From the IMG/VR virus record IMGVR_UViG_3300032236_000971, positions 43,890 through 107,889 of that record: 64,000 nucleotides of DNA. One strand, written 5' to 3'. The position numbers and the translations under genes are program-made. The notes under the pieces were generated by a model that did no database searches, had not been told where the DNA came from, and was given only the letters and a program-made list of their open reading frames with translations. Position 1 is the first letter of the stretch. Each line of letters opens with the position of its first letter. This document shows positions 14,881-22,904 of the stretch, in pieces. The DNA comes from a virus.

Positions 14881-15224
14881 GACTACTAGTAACCTTGTTT
14901 GCCCTGATACTTTCCACCAGTGCTATTGCTGATGATAAGTATCAGGGCAAAGCGTCTTGGTACAAAGGCGGAAAGAAAACAGCTCAGGGTAAAAAATTCG
15001 ATCCAACTAAATATTCAGTAGCACATCGTACTCTTCCTTTCGGTACGATGTTAAGATTAACGAATGTAAAAAACGGTAACACAATCGAAGCCGTTGTAAA
15101 CGATAGAGGACCATTCGTTAGAACAAGAGAACTCGATGTTTCGAGTAGTGCAGCGCAAGCATTAGGTTTTTTTCATAGCGGCACAGCGAAACTAGTAATC
15201 GAAGTTCTTGACGGGAGAAAATAA
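14877..15224 (+). CDS. RlpA-like double-psi beta-barrel protein, secreted
   Basis: RlpA proteins are lytic transglycosylases acting on peptidoglycan. A GTG start (GTGA overlap) gives a signal peptide MRLLVTLFALILSTSAIA. The mature domain shows the family pattern: GKASWYKGGKKTAQGKKFD, SVAHRTLPFGTMLRLTNVKNG, VVNDRGPF (with the active-site Asp) and RELDVSSSAAQALGF. At 115 residues it is a single domain without the SPOR domain of cellular RlpA. It is followed by a secreted amidase-like protein and a small membrane protein, which suggests a wall-degradation or lysis group. Confidence 0.85.
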   Translation: MRLLVTLFALILSTSAIADDKYQGKASWYKGGKKTAQGKKFDPTKYSVAHRTLPFGTMLRLTNVKNGNTIEAVVNDRGPFVRTRELDVSSSAAQALGFFHSGTAKLVIEVLDGRK

Positions 15225-15225
15225 A

Positions 15226-16023
15226 ATGTATAGATTTATTCTAGCTTTTATAGTTGCGTTAGGCATTATGGTTCCAGCTGCTTCTATAGCAGCACCAACT
15301 ACCGAACAAACTGTTCAGGTTAAGAAACAAACAGTCAAGAAGCATAAACGAAAGAGAACAAAGAAAAAACCTGTTAAGGTTGAAGAAGCTCGTAATCCTT
15401 TTGTTCGTTGTGAAAATGCTGACTGTAGCCCAAAGCCTGTTGTTACAGCTACGAATAATACTCAAGAGCAATCAGCTGCTGAGTTTTTTAGAGAAGATCA
15501 AGCTCGTACGCTTCAGCAGAAACTTATTCATAGCCCACTTCAATTAACACGTGATGAAAAGCGTCAACAGGTAGCCAGAGGATGCTCATGGTTTTCTTGT
15601 GATAATAAAGTTGTAATGGAAGCAAAACAATGGGAAGGTAAAACAGCAAAGAACGACCGTAAAGAGCTACGGAACTTATTCGCTAACGGTAATATGCCTC
15701 CTATTGATCCAGTAAGAACACCTTGGTGCGCTGCGTTTGCTAATGCTATTCTTTCGCGTAGTGGATACGAAACAACCAATAGCTTAATGGCTCGTTCATT
15801 TCTTTCTTGGGGCGTGAAGACAAAAGATCCTAAAGAAGGTGATATTGTTGTTCTAAAGCGTGGACGTGGTGGTACATTCGGTCATGTTGGTTTCTTTCAA
15901 GGATATGAAGTTATCGATGGCATAACGTATGTAAAGGTTCTTGGCGGTAATACAGATCATGCTGTCCAAGTAGGTTACTATCCAATTCAGAAAGTATTAG
16001 GTTTTAGAACAGCGGTAGTATAA
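15226..16023 (+). CDS. Secreted CHAP-like peptidoglycan hydrolase (TIGR02594 type)
   Basis: I use the ATG at 15226, which has a GGGAG site upstream and opens on a signal peptide (MYRFILAFIVALGIMVPAASIAAP), rather than the codon 18 bp earlier. A Lys/Arg-rich linker (about 30-55) leads to a C-terminal papain-like domain. That domain has TPWCAAFANAIL (catalytic Cys about 167), ARSFLSWG, GDIVVLKRG, GHVGFFQG (catalytic His about 218) and VLGGN. This matches phage endolysin-type CHAP proteins. Sec-dependent export would make lysis less dependent on large holin holes. It may be the endolysin. Confidence 0.82.
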   Translation: MYRFILAFIVALGIMVPAASIAAPTTEQTVQVKKQTVKKHKRKRTKKKPVKVEEARNPFVRCENADCSPKPVVTATNNTQEQSAAEFFREDQARTLQQKLIHSPLQLTRDEKRQQVARGCSWFSCDNKVVMEAKQWEGKTAKNDRKELRNLFANGNMPPIDPVRTPWCAAFANAILSRSGYETTNSLMARSFLSWGVKTKDPKEGDIVVLKRGRGGTFGHVGFFQGYEVIDGITYVKVLGGNTDHAVQVGYYPIQKVLGFRTAVV

Positions 16024-16178
16024 TGTGGAGATTATGGGCTAAGGCGCTTGGTGAAAAATTTGGTAATACGAATGAAGAAGCTGATAAAATTGCTTGTATT
16101 CGCACCATTATTGTAGTATCATATATAATAACAAATTTGTTCATAGTTGCAGGTGTAATACGTCATTGGAACAGCTAA
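16023..16178 (+). CDS. Small single-pass membrane protein, 51 aa
   Basis: The ATG overlaps the amidase stop (TAATG). It has a charged N-terminus (MWRLWAKALGEKFGNTNEEADK) and one membrane helix (IIVVSYIITNLFIVAGVI, about 29-46). Its position right after two secreted wall enzymes suggests a holin, antiholin or spanin-type role, which is inference from context. Confidence 0.6.
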   Translation: MWRLWAKALGEKFGNTNEEADKIACIRTIIVVSYIITNLFIVAGVIRHWNS

Positions 16179-16189
16179 AGGAGAAAAGT

Positions 16190-16300
16190 ATGAGTGATAT
16201 ATACTTAGAAGATATGATTATGGCTGATATGATTATCAACGGCTATGATCCAACAGACCCACTAGATATTGAAACTTACTGGGATATGAGGTTGTCATGA
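16190..16300 (+). CDS. Hypothetical protein, 36 aa
   Basis: The start at 16190 is preceded by AAAGGAG. It is a very acidic peptide (MSDIYLEDMIMADMIINGYD...), ending in an ATGA overlap with the glutaredoxin gene. The good ribosome-binding site and the overlap support it being real. No function can be given. Confidence 0.55.
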   Translation: MSDIYLEDMIMADMIINGYDPTDPLDIETYWDMRLS

Positions 16301-16569
16301 TTGGTCACGTAGAAATCTGGTCTAAGCCAGACTGTCCTTATTGCTCTAGAGCAAAGAACGTATTGCGTTCGAATAATATCAATTTCACGGAAAAGATGTT
16401 GAACCGTGACTTTACGAGAGAAATTCTTCAGGAAACATACCCATCCGCCAAAACGTTTCCTGTTGTAGTAGTTGATGGTTTTTATATTGGCGGATACACA
16501 CAACTAGCTGAAAAGCTAAACCAGCAAAACAACTCAACTCAACAACTTCTAAATGAACAGGTGATGTAA
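16297..16569 (+). CDS. Glutaredoxin
   Basis: A thiol-disulfide oxidoreductase that can re-reduce class Ia ribonucleotide reductase. The 90-residue protein shows the thioredoxin fold with active site CPYC (residues 14-17), the cis-Pro motif TFPVVVVDG (about 53-61) and GGYTQLAEKL, the glutathione-binding GG motif. It is a likely electron donor to NrdA, whose C-terminal CESC is intact. It is coupled to both neighbours. Confidence 0.95.
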   Translation: MIGHVEIWSKPDCPYCSRAKNVLRSNNINFTEKMLNRDFTREILQETYPSAKTFPVVVVDGFYIGGYTQLAEKLNQQNNSTQQLLNEQVM

Positions 16570-16844
16570 TGTTATATGATCGCGCAACACTAATGGAAGA
16601 CCTTCGGCATTCGGTCGCTGAAGTAACATTCACTAAGGTAAATGGCGAACGCCGTATTATGCGTTGTACTCTTGACCCTCGTTATCTTCCTAAGATGACA
16701 ACTGAACAAACGGATCATTTGGAAGAACAACACAAGCGTGTAGAAAATCAGGAAGTTATCGCTTGTTGGGATCTTCAGGCTAATGGTTGGCGTTCTTTCA
16801 GAGTTGATTCGGTTCAATACGTTCAGCAAATCGACGGATACTAA
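16569..16844 (+). CDS. WYL_2/DUF2693-type SH3-like phage protein
   Basis: The 91-residue protein carries the pattern MEDLRHSVAEVTFTKVNGERRIMRCTLDPRYLP...VIACWDLQANGWRSFRVDSVQ. This matches a small phage family (WYL_2/DUF2693) found in many T4-like genomes, with a conserved trailing WRSFR. It is thought to be regulatory; the ligand and target are unknown. It overlaps the glutaredoxin gene by one base. Confidence 0.75.
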   Translation: MLYDRATLMEDLRHSVAEVTFTKVNGERRIMRCTLDPRYLPKMTTEQTDHLEEQHKRVENQEVIACWDLQANGWRSFRVDSVQYVQQIDGY

Positions 16845-16845
16845 A

Positions 16846-17154
16846 ATGAAAAAGCTTGTTATGGTTGACTGTCTCTCGCAGTTTCGTATTCGTTACTGTG
16901 TTGAGGTAGAAGATGATATTGATCATGCTCTTGATGAGATCGTTTGTAACTATGGTGAAATGGAGTTTCATGAGTTTTCACAAGAACATTTACTTCCTAG
17001 TCCTATCTTTATCTCGCATAGAGAGATAACCAAGGAAGAGTATCTTCGTATGTTTGATGAAGATAACAACTACCTAAAGGATTGGACTGAAGAACAAAAG
17101 TTGAAGTTCATCAATAAAGTAAACTATGAAAAGCCAGAACTCGCTGGCGGTTGA
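16846..17154 (+). CDS. Hypothetical protein, 102 aa
   Basis: The start at 16846 is placed directly after the previous stop. An earlier in-frame codon would overlap the WYL_2 gene for 60 bp. It is an acidic, mixed alpha/beta protein (MKKLVMVDCLSQFRIRYCVEVEDDIDHALDEIV). The alternating strand-helix opening resembles small phage proteins of unknown function. No motif recognised. Confidence 0.65.
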   Translation: MKKLVMVDCLSQFRIRYCVEVEDDIDHALDEIVCNYGEMEFHEFSQEHLLPSPIFISHREITKEEYLRMFDEDNNYLKDWTEEQKLKFINKVNYEKPELAGG

Positions 17155-17165
17155 AGGGATATACA

Positions 17166-17981
17166 ATGGGTGTGACATACACTATTATCGAACATGAAGA
17201 AAATAACGAAAATGCTTTTTGGACAGAAACCAAAAAGAAGTTGATGGCTGAAACTGATTTGTCAGTTTTTAAAACTTGGGCTACTGTTCGTAGTATTCCT
17301 ATCTATAATCCAAATGAGTTTTTTGAAAATTATTGCCCTGAAGTCGAAGCTTTGATTGATGGGCGTACTGATGTTGACCTTTGGAAATCTATTCTCAAGG
17401 AACCTTTCTATGGTCATACTGAAGAAAGTTATGAGGAAGCTAAACAGTTCTCGTTTGAGGGAACGGTTGAATGCACCCCTTGGACCCTTAAGTCGGCTCA
17501 TCATATACTTACATTTGAGAAGATTATGGGTAAAAGCATTCTTGATTACGATCAGATTGTAGACTTTGGTTCAGGTATCGGCGAAACAGCAAGAATGATC
17601 CTTGACTTAGGCTTCAAAGGGGAGTATTATTTGTATGACCTTCCCGAGACAGTTCGTATTCCGTTAGCATATTTGAAGAACTATTCAAATGTTAAAGCTG
17701 TAGAAAATTATGATGATATTCCTTGGGGTAAAAAGACTCTGTTCATCGGTACTTGGAGTCTATCAGAAGTTCCTTACAAGTATCGCGCAGAGATTGCTAA
17801 ATATTTTGCTGGTCAAGATTTTCTAATTATCTTTCAGAACCAGGTATTCAAGTACAACAACCTAAACTACTTCCTGTTCGATTTTCCAATCGAGTCAGAA
17901 ACGTTCATTCGCCTTGAGCAGATTAAGTGGCATGGCGGCGGTAACGGAAACTTCTATCTAATCGGCACTAAGCCATACTGA
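17166..17981 (+). CDS. Putative SAM-dependent methyltransferase
   Basis: I choose the ATG at 17166, with GAAGGGA just upstream, over a TTG at 17151. The 271-residue protein has the glycine-rich SAM motif I (VDFGSGIGETARMILDLG, about 135-152), a motif-II-like YLYDLPE and WSLSEVP at motif-IV position. The N-terminal 100 residues are not recognised. The pattern is like small sugar or metabolite methyltransferases. The substrate is unknown. It sits beside a SpeD-like gene, but no link is shown. Confidence 0.7.
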   Translation: MGVTYTIIEHEENNENAFWTETKKKLMAETDLSVFKTWATVRSIPIYNPNEFFENYCPEVEALIDGRTDVDLWKSILKEPFYGHTEESYEEAKQFSFEGTVECTPWTLKSAHHILTFEKIMGKSILDYDQIVDFGSGIGETARMILDLGFKGEYYLYDLPETVRIPLAYLKNYSNVKAVENYDDIPWGKKTLFIGTWSLSEVPYKYRAEIAKYFAGQDFLIIFQNQVFKYNNLNYFLFDFPIESETFIRLEQIKWHGGGNGNFYLIGTKPY

Positions 17982-17993
17982 GGAGAATATAGA

Positions 17994-18359
17994 ATGGCAT
18001 ACTGGGGTTTTCATCTAATGCTTGATTGCGCTGAACTTGATCATGCGTGTATCACTAGCGAAAATACTATCTACAACTTCGTGAAGCGTCTTGTTGCTGA
18101 TATCGACATGGTCGCTTATGGAGAACCGCAGATTGTAAACTTTGGGTCTGGCAATAAGGCTGGCTACACTCTTGTCCAGCTCATTGAAACATCTAACATC
18201 TGCGCTCACTTTGTGCCTGATGATGGAATGGGCGGCAACGCTATGTATCTCGATGTGTTTTCTTGTAAGGAATATGATGATCAAGTAGTCATCAAGCTTG
18301 TCAAGGAATTCTTTGGTGCTAAGTACATTCGTCCTAACTATCTAACTCGACAGGCTTAA
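17994..18359 (+). CDS. S-adenosylmethionine decarboxylase-like protein (SpeD family)
   Basis: SpeD makes decarboxylated SAM for spermidine synthesis through a self-generated pyruvoyl group. The 121-residue protein resembles the family: GFHLMLDC at the N-terminus, the central INFGSG-like segment with GYTLVQLIETSNICAHFVPDD (about 60-80), and YLDVFSCKEYDD with the conserved Cys. The usual processing segment is LSxHTWPE, with Ser becoming pyruvoyl. Here the aligned segment reads NICAHFVPD, with Cys at the Ser position. It may process differently or be a neofunctionalised paralogue. Phage SpeD homologues are known. Confidence 0.68.
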   Translation: MAYWGFHLMLDCAELDHACITSENTIYNFVKRLVADIDMVAYGEPQIVNFGSGNKAGYTLVQLIETSNICAHFVPDDGMGGNAMYLDVFSCKEYDDQVVIKLVKEFFGAKYIRPNYLTRQA

Positions 18360-18363
18360 TACA

Positions 18364-18945
18364 ATGATTAATTATGTAAGTTCAGCAACGTTCGTTGGAG
18401 CTGCGGTTCCTTTCGTGACGTTTAAGACTCGTGTTCGTGATGACTCTATTGGTGGTCCTAATCCCTATCGCTGGCAGGATGTAACCACTGACGATTACTT
18501 TCATGGCAAGCGAGTAATTCTTTTCTCGCTTCCTGGCGCTTTCACTCCTACTTGTTCAACGTTTCAGCTTCCTGGCTTTGAAGAAATGTTTAATGAGTTT
18601 CAAGAAATTCATGGGATCGACGAAATTTACTGTATGTCAGTAAATGATGCGTTTGTTATGAATGCCTGGGCAAAGCAGCAGGAAATCAAGAACATCAAGG
18701 TTATTCCTGACGGTAACGGTCAGTTCACCATGGCGATGGGTATGCTTGTGAACAAGTACAACCTTGGTTTCGGTCGTCGTTCTTGGCGTTATGCTGCGGT
18801 TGTTAATGATGGATTGATTGAAGCTTGGTTTGAAGAGCCAGGTTATGTTGATAACGCAGAAGATGATCCATATGGTGTTTCTTCTCCAGAAAATATTATG
18901 GCGTACCTTAACGCAAAGGCGACTGAACAGGAGCGTGGTCAGTGA
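18364..18945 (+). CDS. Peroxiredoxin (Prx5-like redoxin)
   Basis: A thiol peroxidase reducing hydrogen peroxide or organic peroxides. The 193-residue protein contains the active-site block PGAFTPTCSTFQLPGF (peroxidatic Cys about residue 64). VNDAFVMNAWAK and FGRRSWRYAAVVNDG follow, typical of the Prx5 group. There is no obvious second, resolving Cys in the usual place, so it is probably 1-Cys type and reduced by glutaredoxin or glutathione. It could protect the infected cell from oxidative stress. Its end overlaps the next gene. Confidence 0.88.
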   Translation: MINYVSSATFVGAAVPFVTFKTRVRDDSIGGPNPYRWQDVTTDDYFHGKRVILFSLPGAFTPTCSTFQLPGFEEMFNEFQEIHGIDEIYCMSVNDAFVMNAWAKQQEIKNIKVIPDGNGQFTMAMGMLVNKYNLGFGRRSWRYAAVVNDGLIEAWFEEPGYVDNAEDDPYGVSSPENIMAYLNAKATEQERGQ

Positions 18946-19937
18946 GTGGTTTTGAAGAGAACGAAATCTCTATTAACTCTAATGGCGGTACTGAGCTATC
19001 AAAGCGCAGTATCGCCGCTAATATTCCTGAAGAGCTTTCTAATGAGTTTCAGGTTGTTGCTTCTAGAATGCGTGACCTTCAAGAAGATAAGATTCGTGTC
19101 TATTGGATTCATGATCTTGCTGAAGACCCAGAGCTTTCTCACCTCAAGGATGAAAACAGCCGTAACAGATTTCATAAGATTGTTTTCGTTTCTCACTGGC
19201 AGATGAATGAGTTCATCACGAAGCTTGGTATTCCTTGGTCTGATCAGCTCTGTGTAATCGAAAATCCAATCGATCCTTTTCCAACACATGAAAAGCCAAC
19301 GGATAAGATCAACCTCATCTATTTTTCAACTCCTCAGCGTGGGTTGGAATTGCTTGTTCCTACTTTCGAAGCTCTTGCTAATAAGTACGATAACATTCAC
19401 TTGAATGTATACTCAAGCTTTAAAATTTATGGCTGGGCGGAAGCTGATCAGCATTTTGAACCTCTTTATGAAAAGATTCGTAATCACCCTCAGATGACGT
19501 ATCATGGATTTGCTGCTCAGAAAGAACTACGTCAAGCTGTTATTGATTCTCATATCCTAGCGTACCCATCAATGTGGGCTGAAACTTCCTGTAGAGTTTT
19601 GATGGAATCTATGTCGGGCGGTCTTATGTGTGTTCATTCGAACCTTGCTGCTCTTCCAGAAACATCTGGTGGCTTGACTACAATGTATCAATTTAACAAG
19701 GATCCGCAGATTCATGTTAATACATTCTATCAGTATTTGGAACATGCTATTAAAACTGTAGGAAATCCTGAGTCAAAGAACTACTTTAATTTTGTAAAAT
19801 CCTACGCAGATACTAGATACAATACAACCAAGATCAGCAACCATTGGGAGATCCTTATGAAAGAGCTCCTACAGAAATATCCAACAGCTGAGTCACGTAA
19901 AATTCCAGCGAAACAATTCATTTACAGAACGTCATAA
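18942..19937 (+). CDS. GT4-type glycosyltransferase
   Basis: Starts at GTG 18942, in a GTGA overlap with the peroxiredoxin stop. The 331-residue protein has a GT-B fold: an N-terminal NGGTELSKR acceptor-side motif, VYWIHDLAED, VFVSHWQMNEF, IENPID, IYFSTPQRGLELLVPTFE and the C-terminal AYPSMWAETSCRVLMESMSGG donor-site block. This is a retaining GT4-like transferase. It could modify host surface glycans or phage DNA; neither can be concluded. It ends just before an early promoter. Confidence 0.85.
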   Translation: MSGFEENEISINSNGGTELSKRSIAANIPEELSNEFQVVASRMRDLQEDKIRVYWIHDLAEDPELSHLKDENSRNRFHKIVFVSHWQMNEFITKLGIPWSDQLCVIENPIDPFPTHEKPTDKINLIYFSTPQRGLELLVPTFEALANKYDNIHLNVYSSFKIYGWAEADQHFEPLYEKIRNHPQMTYHGFAAQKELRQAVIDSHILAYPSMWAETSCRVLMESMSGGLMCVHSNLAALPETSGGLTTMYQFNKDPQIHVNTFYQYLEHAIKTVGNPESKNYFNFVKSYADTRYNTTKISNHWEILMKELLQKYPTAESRKIPAKQFIYRTS

Positions 19938-19942
19938 ATAGT

Positions 19943-19971
19943 TTGACTAATTTGTAATTTTAAGGTATAGT
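19943..19971 (+). promoter_or_regulatory. Sigma70-like promoter giving a near-leaderless mRNA
   Basis: TTGACT (19943-19948), a 17-bp spacer and TATAGT (19966-19971). The next start codon is at 19979, about where transcription should begin, so the mRNA has essentially no leader and no Shine-Dalgarno sequence. Confidence 0.72.
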
Positions 19972-19978
19972 TATCTTT

Positions 19979-20362
19979 ATGAAAAAACAGTCTGATAACG
20001 TCATTATGTTCCCGTCAAGAGGTAATCCGCCTCAACAAGTTTCCAATGAAAAAATCAAAGTTGATATGAAAATGGTTAAGTTCAACCATATCAACGAAGC
20101 GTTGGAAACAATCATCCCTATGCTGTTCAACAATATCACGATAGCTGGGTTTGATATCCTTCCTGAAGACGAGGAAGAAGACGAGAACATCAAGGACAAT
20201 GCTTTGATTGTTGAATCGATTCGCTCTATCCTCTGTAAGTATTATGGGCTGAATCACCCTCTGCAGGAAGTCGCAGAGGATTTTTTCGTTCGTAAAGAGG
20301 AAGGCGTGTTATCTGTAACTAGGCACCTAGAACTAGACCTGAGCCACTACGACAAAGAGTGA
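19979..20362 (+). CDS. Hypothetical protein, 127 aa
   Basis: First gene of a DNA-metabolism block, with its ATG at the predicted transcription start. N-terminal MKKQSDNVIMFPSRGNPPQQ is polar, followed by a mostly helical, acidic body (EDEEEDENIKDN). Related proteins occur in T4-like marine phages next to RNase H. No enzymatic motif seen. Confidence 0.7.
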   Translation: MKKQSDNVIMFPSRGNPPQQVSNEKIKVDMKMVKFNHINEALETIIPMLFNNITIAGFDILPEDEEEDENIKDNALIVESIRSILCKYYGLNHPLQEVAEDFFVRKEEGVLSVTRHLELDLSHYDKE

Positions 20363-20368
20363 AACATT

Positions 20369-21241
20369 ATGATTATCGTTGACTTGTCACAAGTTATGCT
20401 TTCCAACCTCATGATGCAGATTGGAAATCATACGAATGCTAAGATCGAAGAGAATATGGTTCGTCATATGGTATTGAACTCTCTTCGCTCGTACAACTCA
20501 AAATTCTCCGAAGAGTTCGGTGAAATGGTTATTGCCTGCGACAATACTAATTACTGGCGTAAGCAACTGTTTCCTTACTACAAGGCAAACCGCAAAAAAA
20601 ACCAAGAAAAGTCGGAAATGGATTGGAAGGCGGTGTTTGAATGCCTTAACAAGATCCGTGCCGAGCTTAAAGAGTTCTTTCCTTATCGTGTAATTGATAT
20701 TGAAACTGCCGAGGCAGATGATATCATTGCTACATTGGTTGTTAATCACCCTGCTTCTATTGAAAGTTTTATCGATGCGTCCGACGACGTATTGATTCTT
20801 TCTGGTGATAAGGACTTCATTCAGCTCCACAAGCATTCATATGTAAAGCAGTATGATCCTGTACACAAGAAGTGGATCACTCACGAAGATCCAAAGCGTT
20901 ACCTAGCAGAACATATTCTTAAAGGGGATAGCGGTGATGGCGTTCCTAACATACTTTCTCCTGACAATTGTTTTGTTATTGGCGAACGTCAGAAGCCGAT
21001 GACACAAAAGAAAATCGATGCGTTGATTGAACTTGGTTTGGAAGGTAAGTTTGATCACCCTATGGCTCGTAACTACTACCGCAATAAACAATTGATTGAC
21101 CTAAGTATGATACCTAACGAAGTGAAAGAAAAGATATTAGAGTCATATGAGGCTCAGGCAAACAAGGGTCGGGATAAGATGTTCAACTATTTTATCTCAA
21201 ACAAACTTAAAAATTTGATGGAACATTTAGGAGATTTTTAA
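20369..21241 (+). CDS. rnh: T4 RNase H-like 5'-3' flap exonuclease
   Basis: Removes RNA primers during lagging-strand synthesis. The 290-residue FEN/PIN-type protein has the acidic residues of the family: MIIVDLSQVM at the N-terminus, IACDNTNYWRK, the AEADDIIATL block (about 111-120) and LSGDKDFIQL, then KGDSGDGVPN of the helix-hairpin-helix region. The same order is found in T4 Rnh (305 residues). It acts with gp32, gp59 and the replisome, and overlaps the next gene by one base (TAATG). Confidence 0.92.
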   Translation: MIIVDLSQVMLSNLMMQIGNHTNAKIEENMVRHMVLNSLRSYNSKFSEEFGEMVIACDNTNYWRKQLFPYYKANRKKNQEKSEMDWKAVFECLNKIRAELKEFFPYRVIDIETAEADDIIATLVVNHPASIESFIDASDDVLILSGDKDFIQLHKHSYVKQYDPVHKKWITHEDPKRYLAEHILKGDSGDGVPNILSPDNCFVIGERQKPMTQKKIDALIELGLEGKFDHPMARNYYRNKQLIDLSMIPNEVKEKILESYEAQANKGRDKMFNYFISNKLKNLMEHLGDF

Positions 21242-21678
21242 TGGGTATGCGAATCGGTATTGCTGAGTTCCTTGAAAAGGTCAGCAAGCTAAAGAAGAAA
21301 GAAGATAAGGTTGAAGCATTGAAAATGAATGATAGCTACGTATTGCGTACTATCCTTCAGGGAGCTTTTGATCCCCGTATTGTATGGGCTATCCCGCCAG
21401 GCGTTCCCCCATATAAGGTCAACCAGCTTGTTGATCAAGAAAACGTTTTGATCAAGGACGCACGTAAGCTAGTTTATTTTGTTGAGGGCGCAGGATATGA
21501 TTTGAAGCCACTCAAGCGTGAAACGATGTTTATCGAGTTTCTTGAATCGCTCGCTCCAGCAGACGCTGAGATGATTTGTACTATTAAAGAAAAGAAATTA
21601 CCTTGGAAGGGCATCACCATTGACATTATCAACGAAGCTTTTCCTAACTTTATTCCAGTAGAGGAGAAGACGGAATAA
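21241..21678 (+). CDS. Conserved T4-like phage protein (DUF6433 type)
   Basis: The 145-residue protein has the pattern LQGAFDPRIVWAIPPGVPPYK, RKLVYFVEGAGYDLKPLKRETMFIEFLESLAPADAEMI and KKLPWKGITIDIINEAFP. I recognise this as a widespread protein of T4-like marine phages, placed beside RNase H. The role is unknown; its genomic position suggests a link to replication. It is coupled to rnh by a TAATG overlap. Confidence 0.75.
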   Translation: MGMRIGIAEFLEKVSKLKKKEDKVEALKMNDSYVLRTILQGAFDPRIVWAIPPGVPPYKVNQLVDQENVLIKDARKLVYFVEGAGYDLKPLKRETMFIEFLESLAPADAEMICTIKEKKLPWKGITIDIINEAFPNFIPVEEKTE

Positions 21679-21679
21679 C

Positions 21680-21910
21680 ATGAATAAAAATAGATATTAT
21701 CTCGAGGATAGAGATTATATTGACGGTGCTGAAGTTGATGCTCGAAAGCAGAAGAACAAGCATAAGGAAAAGCGTTTTGAACGTGCGCTGAAAACAAAAG
21801 ATATATCAGCTTTGCTTGAAGACGAGGAAAGCGATTACGCCTATGATAGTATCTATGATGAAATGGCTGACGAGGACAGTTGGCCAGATGAACGTGAGGA
21901 ATACCGATAA
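21680..21910 (+). CDS. Hypothetical acidic protein, 76 aa
   Basis: A highly charged protein with a basic middle (ARKQKNKHKEKRFERA) and a strongly acidic C-terminal half (LLEDEESDYAYD...DEDSWPDEREEY). It is probably partly disordered. It is joined to the next gene by a one-base overlap. Function unknown. Confidence 0.7.
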   Translation: MNKNRYYLEDRDYIDGAEVDARKQKNKHKEKRFERALKTKDISALLEDEESDYAYDSIYDEMADEDSWPDEREEYR

Positions 21911-22152
21911 TGCCAACGTATAATTTCATAAATAATGATACTGGTGAAGAGTTCACTGAGTTCATGAGCATCTCAGCTCTTGATCAGTACCTAAAAGATA
22001 ACCCTAACGTAACTCAACTCGTTAGCGGTGCTCCGCTTATTCATTCTGGTAGGGGTCTGGGCAAGCCAGATCAAGGTTTCCGCGATCTACTAAAAGATAT
22101 GAAGAAAAAGCATTCACAGGGGTTTACTAGGAGTACCATTAACACACATTAG
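21910..22152 (+). CDS. Conserved small phage protein, FmdB-like without cysteines
   Basis: The 80-residue protein opens MPTYNFINNDTGEEF, like FmdB-type zinc ribbons, but lacks the Cys pairs. It continues with GLGKPDQGFRDLLKDMKKKHSQG, like the C-terminal DNA-binding-type tail of that group. Similar proteins occur between the RNase H and phoH genes in T4-like marine phages. Role unknown. Confidence 0.65.
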   Translation: MPTYNFINNDTGEEFTEFMSISALDQYLKDNPNVTQLVSGAPLIHSGRGLGKPDQGFRDLLKDMKKKHSQGFTRSTINTH

Positions 22153-22166
22153 TAAGAAAGTATTAA

Positions 22167-22904
22167 ATGAGCGAACAGAGACTGACTAGAAAACAAAGAA
22201 GACAAAGACAGAATCTCAAGCCAGAGGAAACAAATTTAAGATTAAATTTCAAACTAAAAAACGTTGAACCTTTAACTGAAAATCAAAAGTTAACATTTGA
22301 GCAATATGACCAAGGAAAAAACCTCCTACTACACGGTATTGCAGGAACTGGCAAATCTTTTTTGTCCATCTATCTTTCCCTCAAAACCATCCTCCAAGAC
22401 AATTGTAGATATAAGAAGCTGGTCATCGTACGCTCCGTCGTCCCTACCAGAGATATGGGATTCCTCCCTGGAAACAACAAAGAAAAAGCCAAGGTCTACG
22501 AAGCCCCATACCTAGCTATCTTTTCTGAGTTGTTCGAACGTGGTGATGCTTATGACTACCTCAAAAATAAAAATATTGTTGAATTCATCAGTACTAGTTT
22601 CATACGTGGCATTACTATTAACGATTCTATTATCGTTGTAGATGAAATAGCCAATATGACCCTACACGAACTTGATTCAGTTATCACTCGTGTTGGTAAA
22701 AATTGTAAGATCATTTTTTGCGGTGATTTCCGCCAGTCTGATTTTACAAAAGAACACGAGAAAAACGGTTTGACAGATTTCATGCGAATTATCGAACGTA
22801 TGAAATCATTTTCCTTTGTGGACTTTACCGAACAGGATATCGTTCGCTCATCAATGGTGAAAGAGTATATTATCATGAAAGATAGGTTGAAAATTGTCGC
22901 GTAA
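22167..22904 (+). CDS. phoH: PhoH-like ATPase
   Basis: A P-loop ATPase related to the helicase half of RecD-type proteins, common in phages. The 245-residue protein has Walker A GIAGTGKSF (about 57-65), Walker B-like DSIIVVDEIANMT and a sensor-type IIFCGDFRQSD. An N-terminal basic stretch (RLTRKQRRQRQ) may bind nucleic acid. Its link to phosphate stress is by name only. It overlaps the nuclease gene by 11 bp. Confidence 0.92.
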   Translation: MSEQRLTRKQRRQRQNLKPEETNLRLNFKLKNVEPLTENQKLTFEQYDQGKNLLLHGIAGTGKSFLSIYLSLKTILQDNCRYKKLVIVRSVVPTRDMGFLPGNNKEKAKVYEAPYLAIFSELFERGDAYDYLKNKNIVEFISTSFIRGITINDSIIVVDEIANMTLHELDSVITRVGKNCKIIFCGDFRQSDFTKEHEKNGLTDFMRIIERMKSFSFVDFTEQDIVRSSMVKEYIIMKDRLKIVA

